From assembly GCA_031277045.1 (NCBI GenBank), contig JAISLX010000020.1, forward strand, positions 1-8,725: DNA of 8,725 nucleotides, read 5' to 3'. The notes below the pieces were generated by a model, which saw nothing but the letters and a program-made list of their open reading frames with translations, ran no database searches and had not been told where the DNA came from. Positions 1-5,744 of the stretch are shown here, in pieces. The stretch's first letter is position 1. Each line of letters begins with the position of its first letter. The stretch is from Treponema sp. Its GTDB lineage: Bacteria > Spirochaetota > Spirochaetia > Treponematales > Breznakiellaceae. A program made the translations under genes and the position numbers.

Positions 1-201
1 AAGATGGAATGGGTGGACATGGTAAAGGCCGGGATCATCGACCCCGCCAAGGTAACCCGCTCCGCCCTGCAGAACGCCGCTTCCATCGCCAGCCTGCTCT
101 TGACCACGGAGAGCGCCATTACCGATCTGCCGGAGAAGAAGGACCCGCCCCCCATGCCCGGCGGCGGAGGCATGGGCGGTATTGGTGGCATGGACTACTA
201 A
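1..201 (+). CDS. groL: Chaperonin GroEL (Hsp60), C-terminal end only
   Basis: The open frame enters at base 1 and ends at TAA 199-201, so only about the last 66 residues are present. They match the end of the GroEL equatorial domain. The segment reading [20 protein letters not shown], followed by [20 protein letters not shown], is the conserved C-terminal helix region that helps form the ATP-binding equatorial domain. It is followed by a flexible tail rich in Gly and Met ([13 protein letters not shown]), which in GroEL projects into the folding cavity. GroEL forms a double-ring cytoplasmic folding machine with GroES. No groES lies downstream, because the gene is followed directly by a strong terminator at 255-282. 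Identification is very secure; the missing 5' part lies outside the window. Confidence 0.96.
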   Translation, partial: KMEWVDMVKAGIIDPAKVTRSALQNAASIASLLLTTESAITDLPEKKDPPPMPGGGGMGGIGGMDY

Positions 202-254
202 ACCGCTGACAGCAAACTGCTGACAGCAGCGTAAAGCGCGCAAACGCATAGCGA

Positions 255-282
255 GGCCGCCCCTGCCGGGGCGGCCTTTTTT
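255..282 (+). terminator. Rho-independent terminator of groEL
   Basis: A perfect 9-bp GC-rich stem (GGCCGCCCC at 255-263 and GGGGCGGCC at 268-276) with loop TGCC is followed directly by six T (277-282). It sits 54 bases after the groEL stop. The facing gene on the minus strand ends at 315, so this separates two convergent units. In the minus direction the stem is not followed by a T run, so it is expected to work mainly for groEL. Confidence 0.93.
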
Positions 283-314
283 ATATTCGTGCGCCGGGTG
301 GGGAAGAAGAGGGC

Positions 315-1130
315 CTACCAGCCCAGAATCCGCCGCCGGTAGGAACGGCCGATCCGGTCCAGGGCGCTTTGGGCGCTTTCCCCTTCCAGGGATTGGCGGC
401 GCAGATCCGCGCTGAACTGGTTCATGGAAAAGTGGCGGTACAGGAACACATGGTCCCGCAGGGGATCCTGCGGGCCGTCGGCAGAGCCGTCGGCAAAGCC
501 GTTGGCAGGGCTGCCCTGCGGCGGTTCCCCTGCGGGCCCGGCGTACAGTTCCGCCAGGGCCGCCGTGTAGGGTTCAAAGATCCCGCCCTTCTTCATTTCG
601 GAATACCCGGTGATCCAGACCGGCACGGGCCGGCCGGGGGCGGAGAGGGCCCGGTGGAATTCCAGGAGCAGGGAGGCCATAAAGCGCTGGGTTTCGGCGA
701 TGCGGGCGCCAAGTTCCGGCCCCCCCAGCCGGCAGAGTTCCCCCAGATCCGCGGTACGGGGGGTATGGACGGGGGTTTTGTTCAGGATAAGGACGTTCCG
801 CCGCAGATCGACGCCCAGTTCCGCCGTCTTGCGGAAAAAGCCTTCGGCGATCTTTCCCGAAGGCCCCACCAGGTAACGCCGGGCGGCCTGTTCGCGGCGG
901 CCGGGGTTGTCGCCCACCAGGATAAGGCGGATCTCATCGGCGGGTCCCGGTTCGTCCAGGGCCTGGTTGTACACCAGGGCCGTCTCGACGGTATAAGCCG
1001 GACCGGACCGGTTGTCCACCAGGCGCTGCTGCAGGTCCCGAAGCCCGCGAAAACTCCGGCTAAAGCGTTCCAGTGTCTCTCGGTAGTGGCTGCGGGCCGC
1101 GCAAAACCCGGCCCAGGCGTCTTCGGTCAT
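315..1130 (-). CDS. Uracil-DNA-glycosylase-superfamily-like protein
   Basis: A 271-residue protein with start CAT at 1128-1130 and stop TAG at 315-317. I do not recognise a named gene, but the motif order resembles the UDG fold. ILVGDNPG (residues 70-77) followed by YLVGPSGK (86-93) matches the motif-1 pattern GxxPGxxE...xxVGxxG of family 4/5-type glycosylases. NVLILNKTPVHTP (112-124) fits the following 'NxxxxxP' strand, VWITGYSEM (171-179) the next strand, and YRHFSMNQF (231-239) sits where the HPSP-like motif 2 normally is. The catalytic-type residues are not canonical: there is no clear HPS, and an Asn follows the Asp in GDNPG. No Fe-S cysteine set is visible. A linker near residues 206-222 is built from tandem Ala-Asp-Gly units. 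It starts 6 bases after the DUF4440 stop and is probably translationally coupled as the last gene of the pheT operon. The gene is real; its function is an inference. Confidence 0.62.
   Translation of the reverse strand: MTEDAWAGFCAARSHYRETLERFSRSFRGLRDLQQRLVDNRSGPAYTVETALVYNQALDEPGPADEIRLILVGDNPGRREQAARRYLVGPSGKIAEGFFRKTAELGVDLRRNVLILNKTPVHTPRTADLGELCRLGGPELGARIAETQRFMASLLLEFHRALSAPGRPVPVWITGYSEMKKGGIFEPYTAALAELYAGPAGEPPQGSPANGFADGSADGPQDPLRDHVFLYRHFSMNQFSADLRRQSLEGESAQSALDRIGRSYRRRILGW
474..509. repeat. Three tandem 12-bp repeats inside the UDG-like gene
   Basis: Three consecutive units read GCCGTCGGCAGA, GCCGTCGGCAAA and GCCGTTGGCAGG, differing at a few positions. On the coding (minus) strand each adds four residues, giving a run of the kind (A/N)G-FADG-SADG in a linker before the C-terminal strand. 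The in-frame 12-base period suggests slippage expansion that the protein tolerates. Confidence 0.8.
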
Positions 1131-1136
1131 CAGATT

Positions 1137-1514
1137 TTACCCGGTAATTCTGGTTCCCTGGTGAAAAATGATCCTCCAGGCCGCCTCGCGCCCGTCCCCT
1201 TTTTCCAGGCGCCACAGGGAACTGCGGTTGGTAATGCTGATTCTGTGGTTCTTTTCGGTTTCCAGAATGTAGAGAGCCAGGATAATATCACTGGCAAGGC
1301 GGCAGGTTTTGAAATTCACAAAGCTGTACTTAAAACTTTCCCCCGCGTGAACCAGCAGATAGGCAAGGGTACCGGAGTAATTGTAGATCTTGCCGGAGGA
1401 ACCGTACTCGATAAAACATGGGGAAATAAGTTTTTCCAGTTCATCCCGGCTGCCCCGGATTCTGGGAGTCAGAAGCTTTTCCTCAAATCCTTTTATCAGC
1501 GCGTCATCATCCAT
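1137..1514 (-). CDS. DUF4440 / NTF2-like (SnoaL-like) domain protein
   Basis: I chose the start at 1512-1514, giving 125 residues (MDDDALIKGFEEKLL...). The frame is open further upstream to 1694, but that would overlap pheT by about 150 bases with a non-family-like extension. The protein covers a single cone-shaped NTF2-like domain. An N-terminal helix with LLTPRIRGSRDELEKLI is followed by CFIEYGSSGKIYN (residues 33-45) and the C-terminal strands RSSLWR (97-102) and WRIIFHQGT (113-121). The 'EYGSSG', 'RSSLWR' and 'FHQGT' signatures are typical of DUF4440 proteins, small cytoplasmic proteins whose substrate is generally unknown. No signal peptide is present. A GGA about 10 bases before the ATG is a weak ribosome site. 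It lies 25 bases after pheT and 6 bases before the UDG-like gene, so it is probably the middle gene of that operon. The family call is good; the function is unknown. Confidence 0.82.
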   Translation of the reverse strand: MDDDALIKGFEEKLLTPRIRGSRDELEKLISPCFIEYGSSGKIYNYSGTLAYLLVHAGESFKYSFVNFKTCRLASDIILALYILETEKNHRISITNRSSLWRLEKGDGREAAWRIIFHQGTRITG

Positions 1515-1539
1515 AACATTTTCCGTTGGCCCTGAAAGT

Positions 1540-3408
1540 TTACAGCAATGCCTCAATATCGATCTCCACGGCGGCGCAGGGTACTGTAAGGCCCCAATTT
1601 TCCAGCGCCTGGGGGTGGATCTCCCCAAAAACCCCGGCGGGCTTTTCTCTGTAGCGGATAGCCGCGGCCCGGCCGGGGATAAAACGGCTGTCATCGCTTT
1701 CTTCTACCGTGTATTCCCGCGAAAGGTAGTAAAACAGGGTTTGAAGCTGCGCCGCCGCCGTGTTGAAATTCGCGTCCGGGGCGGCATGGACAAAACCCAG
1801 GTACTGCCGGGTCAGCGTACCGGTACTGCCGGCGGTTCCTTCCACCGTACCGGCGCCGTGTCCGGCGTTGGCGGACACGGACGCTTCCCCCCCCTGGTTT
1901 TTCGTCTGCCCGGTTCTAAAGGCCACTTTCCCAATCTCGAAGATCCTGTGGGGATAGGCTGCGTGGCCGGACACGGCTTCGCTTGCCAGGAGAGAGGCCA
2001 GCACCGTATCCCGGACATATTCGTAGTTTTCCGTCATGGGGTTGGCGATGCGCAGAATCCTGCCGCCGTCCCCCCGCATGTTTTCCACCAGTTCCTTCCG
2101 GGAACCCAGGTAGTTGTAGATCATCTCCTGGTAGCCCATGCCCACCATCAGTTCCCTTACCCGGCGGCTCAGAGACGTAACAGGCGTAAGGCGGCCCACG
2201 GTGAAATCCCGGGGACGCTGGGGCGTAAAACGGGCAAGACCCCGGCCAATCATTACATCCTCCATCACATCCGCGGCGTGGAGAAAGTCATTCCGGTATT
2301 CCGGGGGCCAGGCCCGCAACCCATCCTCCGGGGGGGAGCCCGCCGGGGCTCCGTGTTCAAGGCCTTTGGCCTCTTCCGCCCGCACCCCCATGCGTTCCAG
2401 CGCCTGCACACATTCGGCGGCGCTAAGCTTGTTCCCCAGACATTTTTCTATCCGGGCAAGCGAGCAAAACACGGGCTCCTGGAAATAATAGGGGCTTATC
2501 AGATTCCGGCCAAAAGGGGTGTCGTATGAGTACTCTATCTCCACCGGTTCAATCGTGTAGCCCTGATCCGCCAGATCGCAGGCCACGATAGAGGCGGAAA
2601 GGGTTACCGAAGGCTGATCCGTGCCGGTAAGTTCGACAAACAGGTCCGTATCCCCCACCTGGACCGCCCCCAGATCCGCGGAATTGATGATGGGAGGGTA
2701 GGAGAGAACGGCGCCCGTGGCGTCGGTAAGCAGCGGGTGGATGGGTTCGTGTTCCTGGATAAAACCGTACTCCCTGCCCTTGGGGTGCTGCCGGAGAATT
2801 TCCCGCAGGCTCAGGGGCGTGTCCCACTGCAGCGGCACAAAGGACACCGAATCCGGGTCTACCCCCCTGTAGATGATGGGCCATGTGATAATAGAGGTCC
2901 GGTAGAGGCCCATAGAGATGGTACGCCGTTTACGGCCGTAGTTCCATGCGAGTTTTTCCTGGGTCTGGATCATGTCCCGCAGGGACGCATCGGTAACCGG
3001 CTTGCCGCCGGCGATAAACCCCGCCAGATAGGGCCGCACTTTTTTGACGCCCTCTTCCACCAGGATCTTGCGCGTAGCCTTTTTCGGGTTCCCCGGCCGT
3101 GAAAAAAAGGGATACTCCGGCCGGCGGCCCCCGTTATAAACCCTAAGCTGCCGGGCGCAGCCGGCGGTGGCCCAAAGATCGGGCCGGTTGGTATCGTTAA
3201 GCTCTATTTTCAGCGTCCGTTCCGCGGGGGGAAGGCTTTTATCGGAATCTTCGTCCAGTTCCGCCTTGGCGCAGCTTAGGGCTTCCTCAAAAGCTGCCCG
3301 GTTGGTCTGCCATGTTTCACGGGTACGGCAACAGGAATCCCCCGCGTCCGGGCGGTCTCCCGCCGCCAGCGCGTAAAAAACTTCCTCGTTTACCTCGATT
3401 TTGGGCAT
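1540..3408 (-). CDS. pheT: Phenylalanine--tRNA ligase beta subunit, archaeal/eukaryotic type
   Basis: A 622-residue protein starting MPKIEVNEEVFYAL at 3406-3408. The start is chosen because GGAG lies 6 bases upstream, although the frame stays open to 3516. With PheS it charges tRNA-Phe with phenylalanine in the cytoplasm. The layout is that of the archaeal/eukaryotic beta subunit, without the N-terminal tRNA-binding OB domain or C-terminal FDX-type domain of ordinary bacterial PheT. The B3/B4 editing region is at roughly 70-270, with LSYPPIINSADLG (235-247) and GDTDLFVELTGTD (252-264). The B5 domain is at roughly 300-395, with DVMEDVMIGRG (380-390). The degenerate catalytic-like domain follows, with ANPMTENYEYVRDTVLASLL (455-474), RIFEIGKV (488-495) and GEIHPQALENWGL (595-607). 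Residues about 499-534 are a Gly/Ala/Thr/Ser-rich insert. Spirochaetes are known to carry this genre of PheRS. pheS is not nearby. It is the first gene of a likely three-gene operon. Confidence 0.94.
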   Translation of the reverse strand: MPKIEVNEEVFYALAAGDRPDAGDSCCRTRETWQTNRAAFEEALSCAKAELDEDSDKSLPPAERTLKIELNDTNRPDLWATAGCARQLRVYNGGRRPEYPFFSRPGNPKKATRKILVEEGVKKVRPYLAGFIAGGKPVTDASLRDMIQTQEKLAWNYGRKRRTISMGLYRTSIITWPIIYRGVDPDSVSFVPLQWDTPLSLREILRQHPKGREYGFIQEHEPIHPLLTDATGAVLSYPPIINSADLGAVQVGDTDLFVELTGTDQPSVTLSASIVACDLADQGYTIEPVEIEYSYDTPFGRNLISPYYFQEPVFCSLARIEKCLGNKLSAAECVQALERMGVRAEEAKGLEHGAPAGSPPEDGLRAWPPEYRNDFLHAADVMEDVMIGRGLARFTPQRPRDFTVGRLTPVTSLSRRVRELMVGMGYQEMIYNYLGSRKELVENMRGDGGRILRIANPMTENYEYVRDTVLASLLASEAVSGHAAYPHRIFEIGKVAFRTGQTKNQGGEASVSANAGHGAGTVEGTAGSTGTLTRQYLGFVHAAPDANFNTAAAQLQTLFYYLSREYTVEESDDSRFIPGRAAAIRYREKPAGVFGEIHPQALENWGLTVPCAAVEIDIEALL

Positions 3409-3418
3409 TTTTTTCTCC
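3409..3418 (-). promoter_or_regulatory. Shine-Dalgarno site deciding the pheT start
   Basis: On the minus strand GGAG (complement of CTCC at 3415-3418) is followed by six A and then ATG. This ideal spacing supports starting pheT at 3408 rather than at the longer in-frame start at 3516, whose extra 36 residues do not look like PheT. Confidence 0.8.
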
Positions 3419-3430
3419 AGGGGGCAGCTT

Positions 3431-3455
3431 CGCACGGACGGCGGTTTGCCGTGCG
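3431..3455 (-). other. Possible 5' stem-loop in the pheT leader
   Basis: Arms CGCACGG and CCGTGCG (3431-3437 and 3449-3455) form a perfect 7-bp inverted repeat around 11 bases. Inside it, ACGGC/GCCGT can pair as an alternative 5-bp hairpin with loop AAACC. The element lies between the predicted transcript start (about 3457) and the pheT ribosome site, so it would sit at the very 5' end of the mRNA. It may stabilise the message or affect translation. No T-box or Phe-rich leader peptide is visible. Confidence 0.4.
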
Positions 3456-3463
3456 CTTCGCGT

Positions 3464-3492
3464 ATGGTAGAACAGATTATCGGTTTTCTCAA
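3464..3492 (-). promoter_or_regulatory. pheT: Predicted sigma70-type promoter of the pheT operon
   Basis: On the minus strand TTGAGA (3487-3492, 5 of 6 to TTGACA) is separated by 17 bases from TACCAT (3464-3469, 4 of 6 to TATAAT). Transcription would begin near 3457, about 50 bases before the pheT ATG. No terminator is seen after ffh, so read-through from ffh is also possible. Confidence 0.5.
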
Positions 3493-3496
3493 GCGT

Positions 3497-3529
3497 CCGG
3501 CGGGCAAAACCACCAAGGAAAACCGCCGG
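3497..3529. repeat. GC-rich inverted repeat between ffh and pheT
   Basis: CCGGCGG (3497-3503) and CCGCCGG (3523-3529) are perfect complements around a 19-base loop. It lies just upstream of the predicted pheT -35 box and downstream of ffh. There is no T run on the exit side (minus strand), so it is not a convincing terminator. It could be an upstream operator or chance in GC-rich DNA. Confidence 0.25.
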
Positions 3530-3575
3530 GGTGTTCCGGACGGCGGCAGCCTCGTGCGTTTAGGGCGGCGGTCTG

Positions 3576-4940
3576 TCAGCGGCCCGTCTGTCCGCTTACA
3601 CGCCGCGGGATCAGACTTTGCGGACCCTGGTTTTTGCCCATCTTGCTCATCTTTTTCATCATGGTGCGCATCTTTTCGAATTGCTTGAGGAGCCGGGCCA
3701 CCTCGGCCACGGAGGAGCCGGAGCCCCGGGCAATCCGGGAACGGCGGGAGGGGCCGATGATCAGGTGGTTGGCCCGTTCCTTGCGCGTCATGGAGGAGAG
3801 GATGGCCTCCTGGACTTTTAGTTCCGCCTTGTCGATGTCCTCTTCGCTTATCTGGCCGGCCATGCCGGGGATCATGTCCAGCATGGATTTAAGGGAGCCC
3901 ATCTTTTTTACCGAACGGAGCTGGGCAAGCCAGTCTTCCAGCGTAAAGCTTTCCTTCTCCATTTTTTTCTGGAGTTCTAGGGCTTCCTTCTGGCTGATAA
4001 CTTCCTGGGCCTTTTCCACCAGGCTGACCACGTCCCCCATGCCCAGGATGCGGCTGGCCACCCGTTCCGGGTGAAAGGGCTCAAAGTCTTCAGGCTTTTC
4101 CCCGGTTCCTATGAACTTGAGGGGTTTGCCGGTGATGGTTTTGAGGGAGAGCGCCGCCCCGCCCCGGGTATCGGAATCGAATTTGGTCAGCACAACGCCG
4201 GTAAGGCCGATCTTTTCGTCAAAGGCCCTGGCGATATCCACGGCGGCCTGGCCGGTCATCGCGTCCGCCACCAGGAGGAGTTCGTCGGGCTTGGCGGCCT
4301 CTTTAAGCCGGGCCAGTTCCGCCATCATGGCCTCGTCTATCTGGAGCCGTCCGGCGGTGTCGATGACCAGGGTATCGACAAGGTTTTTCCGGGCCCAGTC
4401 CGCGGCCCCCCGGTAGACTTTTACCACGTCGGCGGCGCCTTCCTCTTTGTAAACCGGAACGCCGATCTGGGCGCCCAGGACGGAAAGCTGTTCCACCGCG
4501 CCGGGCCGCACCAGGTCGCAGGCCGCCAGCAGAGGTTTGCGGCCCCCCTTCTTGAGCCGCAGGGCCAGTTTGGCGGCGCTGGTGGTCTTTCCGGAACCCT
4601 GGAGCCCCAGCATGAGGATCGAGGACAAGACATCCGGCCCCCGCAGATTCAGGGCCCCGCCAACCCCCTCCGCGCCGCCGCCCAGAAAGGACACCAGCTT
4701 GTCATGAACGATCTTGGTAAATTGCTGGCCCGGATCCACCGAGCGCAGGACCCGCTCGCCCTTGGCTTCCTCTACCGTGGAGTTGACAAAACGGCGAACC
4801 ACCCGCAGGTTAACGTCCGCTTCCAGCAGGGCCATCTTGATGGCGTCTACGGCGTCATCAATGTTTTTTTCGGTGATTGTGGACTTCCCCGCCACAAAAC
4901 GCAGGGCGTCCGAGATTTTTTGGGTAAGATTGTCGAACAT
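3576..4940 (-). CDS. ffh: Signal recognition particle GTPase Ffh (SRP54)
   Basis: A 454-residue protein, the usual length for Ffh. It binds 4.5S RNA and signal sequences of nascent membrane proteins, then docks with FtsY to deliver ribosomes to the translocon. The N domain is residues 1-85. The G domain carries GLQGSGKT (112-119, P-loop), CDLVRPGAVEQL (141-152), DTAGR (194-198), TKFD (252-255) and GTGE (278-281). The M domain is at about 330-435, with FTLEDWLAQL (332-341) and the Met-rich MLDMIPGM (353-360). The RNA-binding helix-turn-helix with SMTRKER (383-389) and SRIARGSGSSVAEV (401-414) follows, and Met-rich MRTMMKKMSKM (424-434) ends it. It follows ndk by 61 bases. In many bacteria ffh is followed by rpsP; here it is followed by pheT. 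No Shine-Dalgarno is seen before the ATG. Confidence 0.97.
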   Translation of the reverse strand: MFDNLTQKISDALRFVAGKSTITEKNIDDAVDAIKMALLEADVNLRVVRRFVNSTVEEAKGERVLRSVDPGQQFTKIVHDKLVSFLGGGAEGVGGALNLRGPDVLSSILMLGLQGSGKTTSAAKLALRLKKGGRKPLLAACDLVRPGAVEQLSVLGAQIGVPVYKEEGAADVVKVYRGAADWARKNLVDTLVIDTAGRLQIDEAMMAELARLKEAAKPDELLLVADAMTGQAAVDIARAFDEKIGLTGVVLTKFDSDTRGGAALSLKTITGKPLKFIGTGEKPEDFEPFHPERVASRILGMGDVVSLVEKAQEVISQKEALELQKKMEKESFTLEDWLAQLRSVKKMGSLKSMLDMIPGMAGQISEEDIDKAELKVQEAILSSMTRKERANHLIIGPSRRSRIARGSGSSVAEVARLLKQFEKMRTMMKKMSKMGKNQGPQSLIPRRVSGQTGR

Positions 4941-4946
4941 GGGACT

Positions 4947-4952
4947 ATTTTA
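4947..4952 (-). promoter_or_regulatory. ffh: -10-like box placed for a leaderless ffh transcript
   Basis: On the minus strand TAAAAT (5 of 6 to TATAAT) is followed by exactly 6 bases (AGTCCC) and the ffh ATG. Transcription would begin at about the A of the start codon. The hexamer 17 bases upstream (TTCCAA) is a poor -35. With no Shine-Dalgarno present, a leaderless mRNA is plausible; read-through from ndk is the alternative. Confidence 0.35.
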
Positions 4953-5001
4953 TCGCCAACGCCGCGTTCTTGGAAGCGTTCAGGGTCAGTGCGCCGCCGA
5001 G

Positions 5002-5445
5002 TTAAAACCAGCCCCGGTTGCCGTCGTCCCAGGGGCAGAACTCTTCGGGCTTAAAAAACAATCCGGCCTCCCGTTCCGCGCTGGCCGCCGAGTCCGAGGC
5101 GTGAACAATGTTAAACCGGGTCCGGGCGGCGTAGTCGCCCCGGATAGTCCCGGCGAGGGCTTCCAGCGGATTTGTGGGTCCCGCGAGGCGGCGGACCACG
5201 GCGACAGCGTCCTCCCCCTCCAGGACCAGAGCGATTACCGGACCGGAAACAGTGTACTCCACCAGCTTTTCGTAAAAATCCCGGCCTTTGTGTTCGGCGT
5301 AGTGAGCCTCCGCCATTCCGCGATCCATTCGCAGCAGTTTAAGGGCCGTAATGTTAAGGCCCTTTCGTTCAAAGCGGTTCAGCAGTTCCCCCGCGATACG
5401 CCGCTGCAGAACTCCGGGTTTTAACATAACAAATGTCTTTTCCAT
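5002..5445 (-). CDS. ndk: Nucleoside diphosphate kinase
   Basis: A 147-residue cytoplasmic enzyme that transfers the gamma-phosphate from ATP to other NDPs through a phospho-histidine, balancing NTP and dNTP pools. The protein begins MEKTFVMLKPGVLQRRIAGE, the canonical first strand and helix with the ATP-contacting Lys9. GPVIALVLEGEDAV (68-81) and TNPLEALAGTIRGDYA (91-106) follow. The active-site motif NIVHASDS (112-119) has catalytic His115. The tail EREAGLFFKPEEFCPWDD (124-141) includes the family's common 'E-x-x-x-FF-x-x-E' pattern. Length is near the usual 130-150. The start is fixed by the conserved N-terminus. There is no Shine-Dalgarno. An extended -10 promoter lies 6 bases upstream, so the mRNA may be leaderless. 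It is divergent from the ABC transporter operon and upstream of ffh. Confidence 0.97.
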   Translation of the reverse strand: MEKTFVMLKPGVLQRRIAGELLNRFERKGLNITALKLLRMDRGMAEAHYAEHKGRDFYEKLVEYTVSGPVIALVLEGEDAVAVVRRLAGPTNPLEALAGTIRGDYAARTRFNIVHASDSAASAEREAGLFFKPEEFCPWDDGNRGWF

Positions 5446-5451
5446 ACAGAT

Positions 5452-5460
5452 ATTGTACCA
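5452..5460 (-). promoter_or_regulatory. ndk: Extended -10 promoter of ndk, 6 bases before the ATG
   Basis: On the minus strand TGGTACAAT combines an extended -10 TGn with TACAAT (5 of 6 to TATAAT). It is followed by ATCTGT and the ndk ATG, so transcription would begin at or next to the start codon. The -35 region is weak: TTGTCG at 20 bases is the best match. Upstream lie A/T tracts (5468-5476 and 5490-5497) that could act as UP-like sequence. No ribosome-binding sequence fits between -10 and ATG. Confidence 0.45.
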
Positions 5461-5498
5461 GCGCGTACAAAAAAAATCGACAAAATCACAAAAAAAAC

Positions 5499-5527
5499 TT
5501 GGTAAAAACCTAAAAGTATATTATACT
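5499..5527 (+). promoter_or_regulatory. Predicted sigma70-type promoter of the ABC transporter operon
   Basis: TTGGTA (5499-5504, 4 of 6 to TTGACA) is separated by 17 bases from TATACT (5522-5527, 5 of 6 to TATAAT), in an A/T-rich stretch. Transcription would begin near 5534, leaving a leader of about 350 bases before the permease ATG. The -10 box is the right half of a perfect short palindrome, AGTATA-T-TATACT (5515-5527), which could also be a protein-binding site. Confidence 0.55.
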
Positions 5528-5595
5528 AACGAAGATGGGGAGTTTCGGCGGGAAAATAGAATTATTCGAAAATACAAAGTTTCCGGATAATAGAG

Positions 5596-5626
5596 TTGTG
5601 AGATAACCAGCCGGGTTATCTCACAA
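5596..5626 (+). promoter_or_regulatory. Perfect 13-bp inverted repeat in the transporter leader
   Basis: Arms TTGTGAGATAACC (5596-5608) and GGTTATCTCACAA (5614-5626) are perfect complements around the 5-base loop AGCCG. In RNA this is a strong hairpin; in DNA it is a 31-base palindrome that could be an operator. It begins 5 bases after a possible -10 box (GATAAT, 5586-5591). There is no following T run, so it is not a simple terminator. A third copy of ATAACC at 5632-5637 could compete with 5603-5608 for pairing with GGTTAT 5614-5619, so a switch is conceivable. Confidence 0.65.
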
Positions 5627-5744
5627 GCCCAATAACCGCTGAAGTCCGGCATGAGCCGCCCCGGAGAACCGGGCCTTGCACCCGGGCATTTCAATGGAAA
5701 GGGTTTTTCCGCGATTTTGGTTTCGTGGAAACCTTAATGGTGTG

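Noticed and set aside
369..1535. Long plus-strand open frame (388 codons) opposite the UDG-like and DUF4440 genes
   Set aside because: It is an antisense shadow produced by GC-rich codon use. It spans two well-supported minus-strand genes and has no recognisable domain.
1515..1694. Upstream extension of the DUF4440 gene to a start at 1694
   Set aside because: It would overlap pheT by about 150 bases, and the added 60 residues do not resemble the family.
3409..3516. Upstream extension of pheT to a start at 3516
   Set aside because: The ideal GGAG ribosome site precedes 3408, MPKIEV is the usual family N-terminus, and the extension would cross the predicted promoter.
5351..5590. 79-codon plus-strand open frame over the start of ndk and the promoter zone
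   Set aside because: It begins antisense to ndk and then runs through A-rich promoter DNA.
5696..5710. GGAAA/TTTCC hairpin with T run considered as a terminator in the leader
   Set aside because: The stem is short and A/T-rich, the T residues are part of the stem, and GC-rich sequence follows directly.
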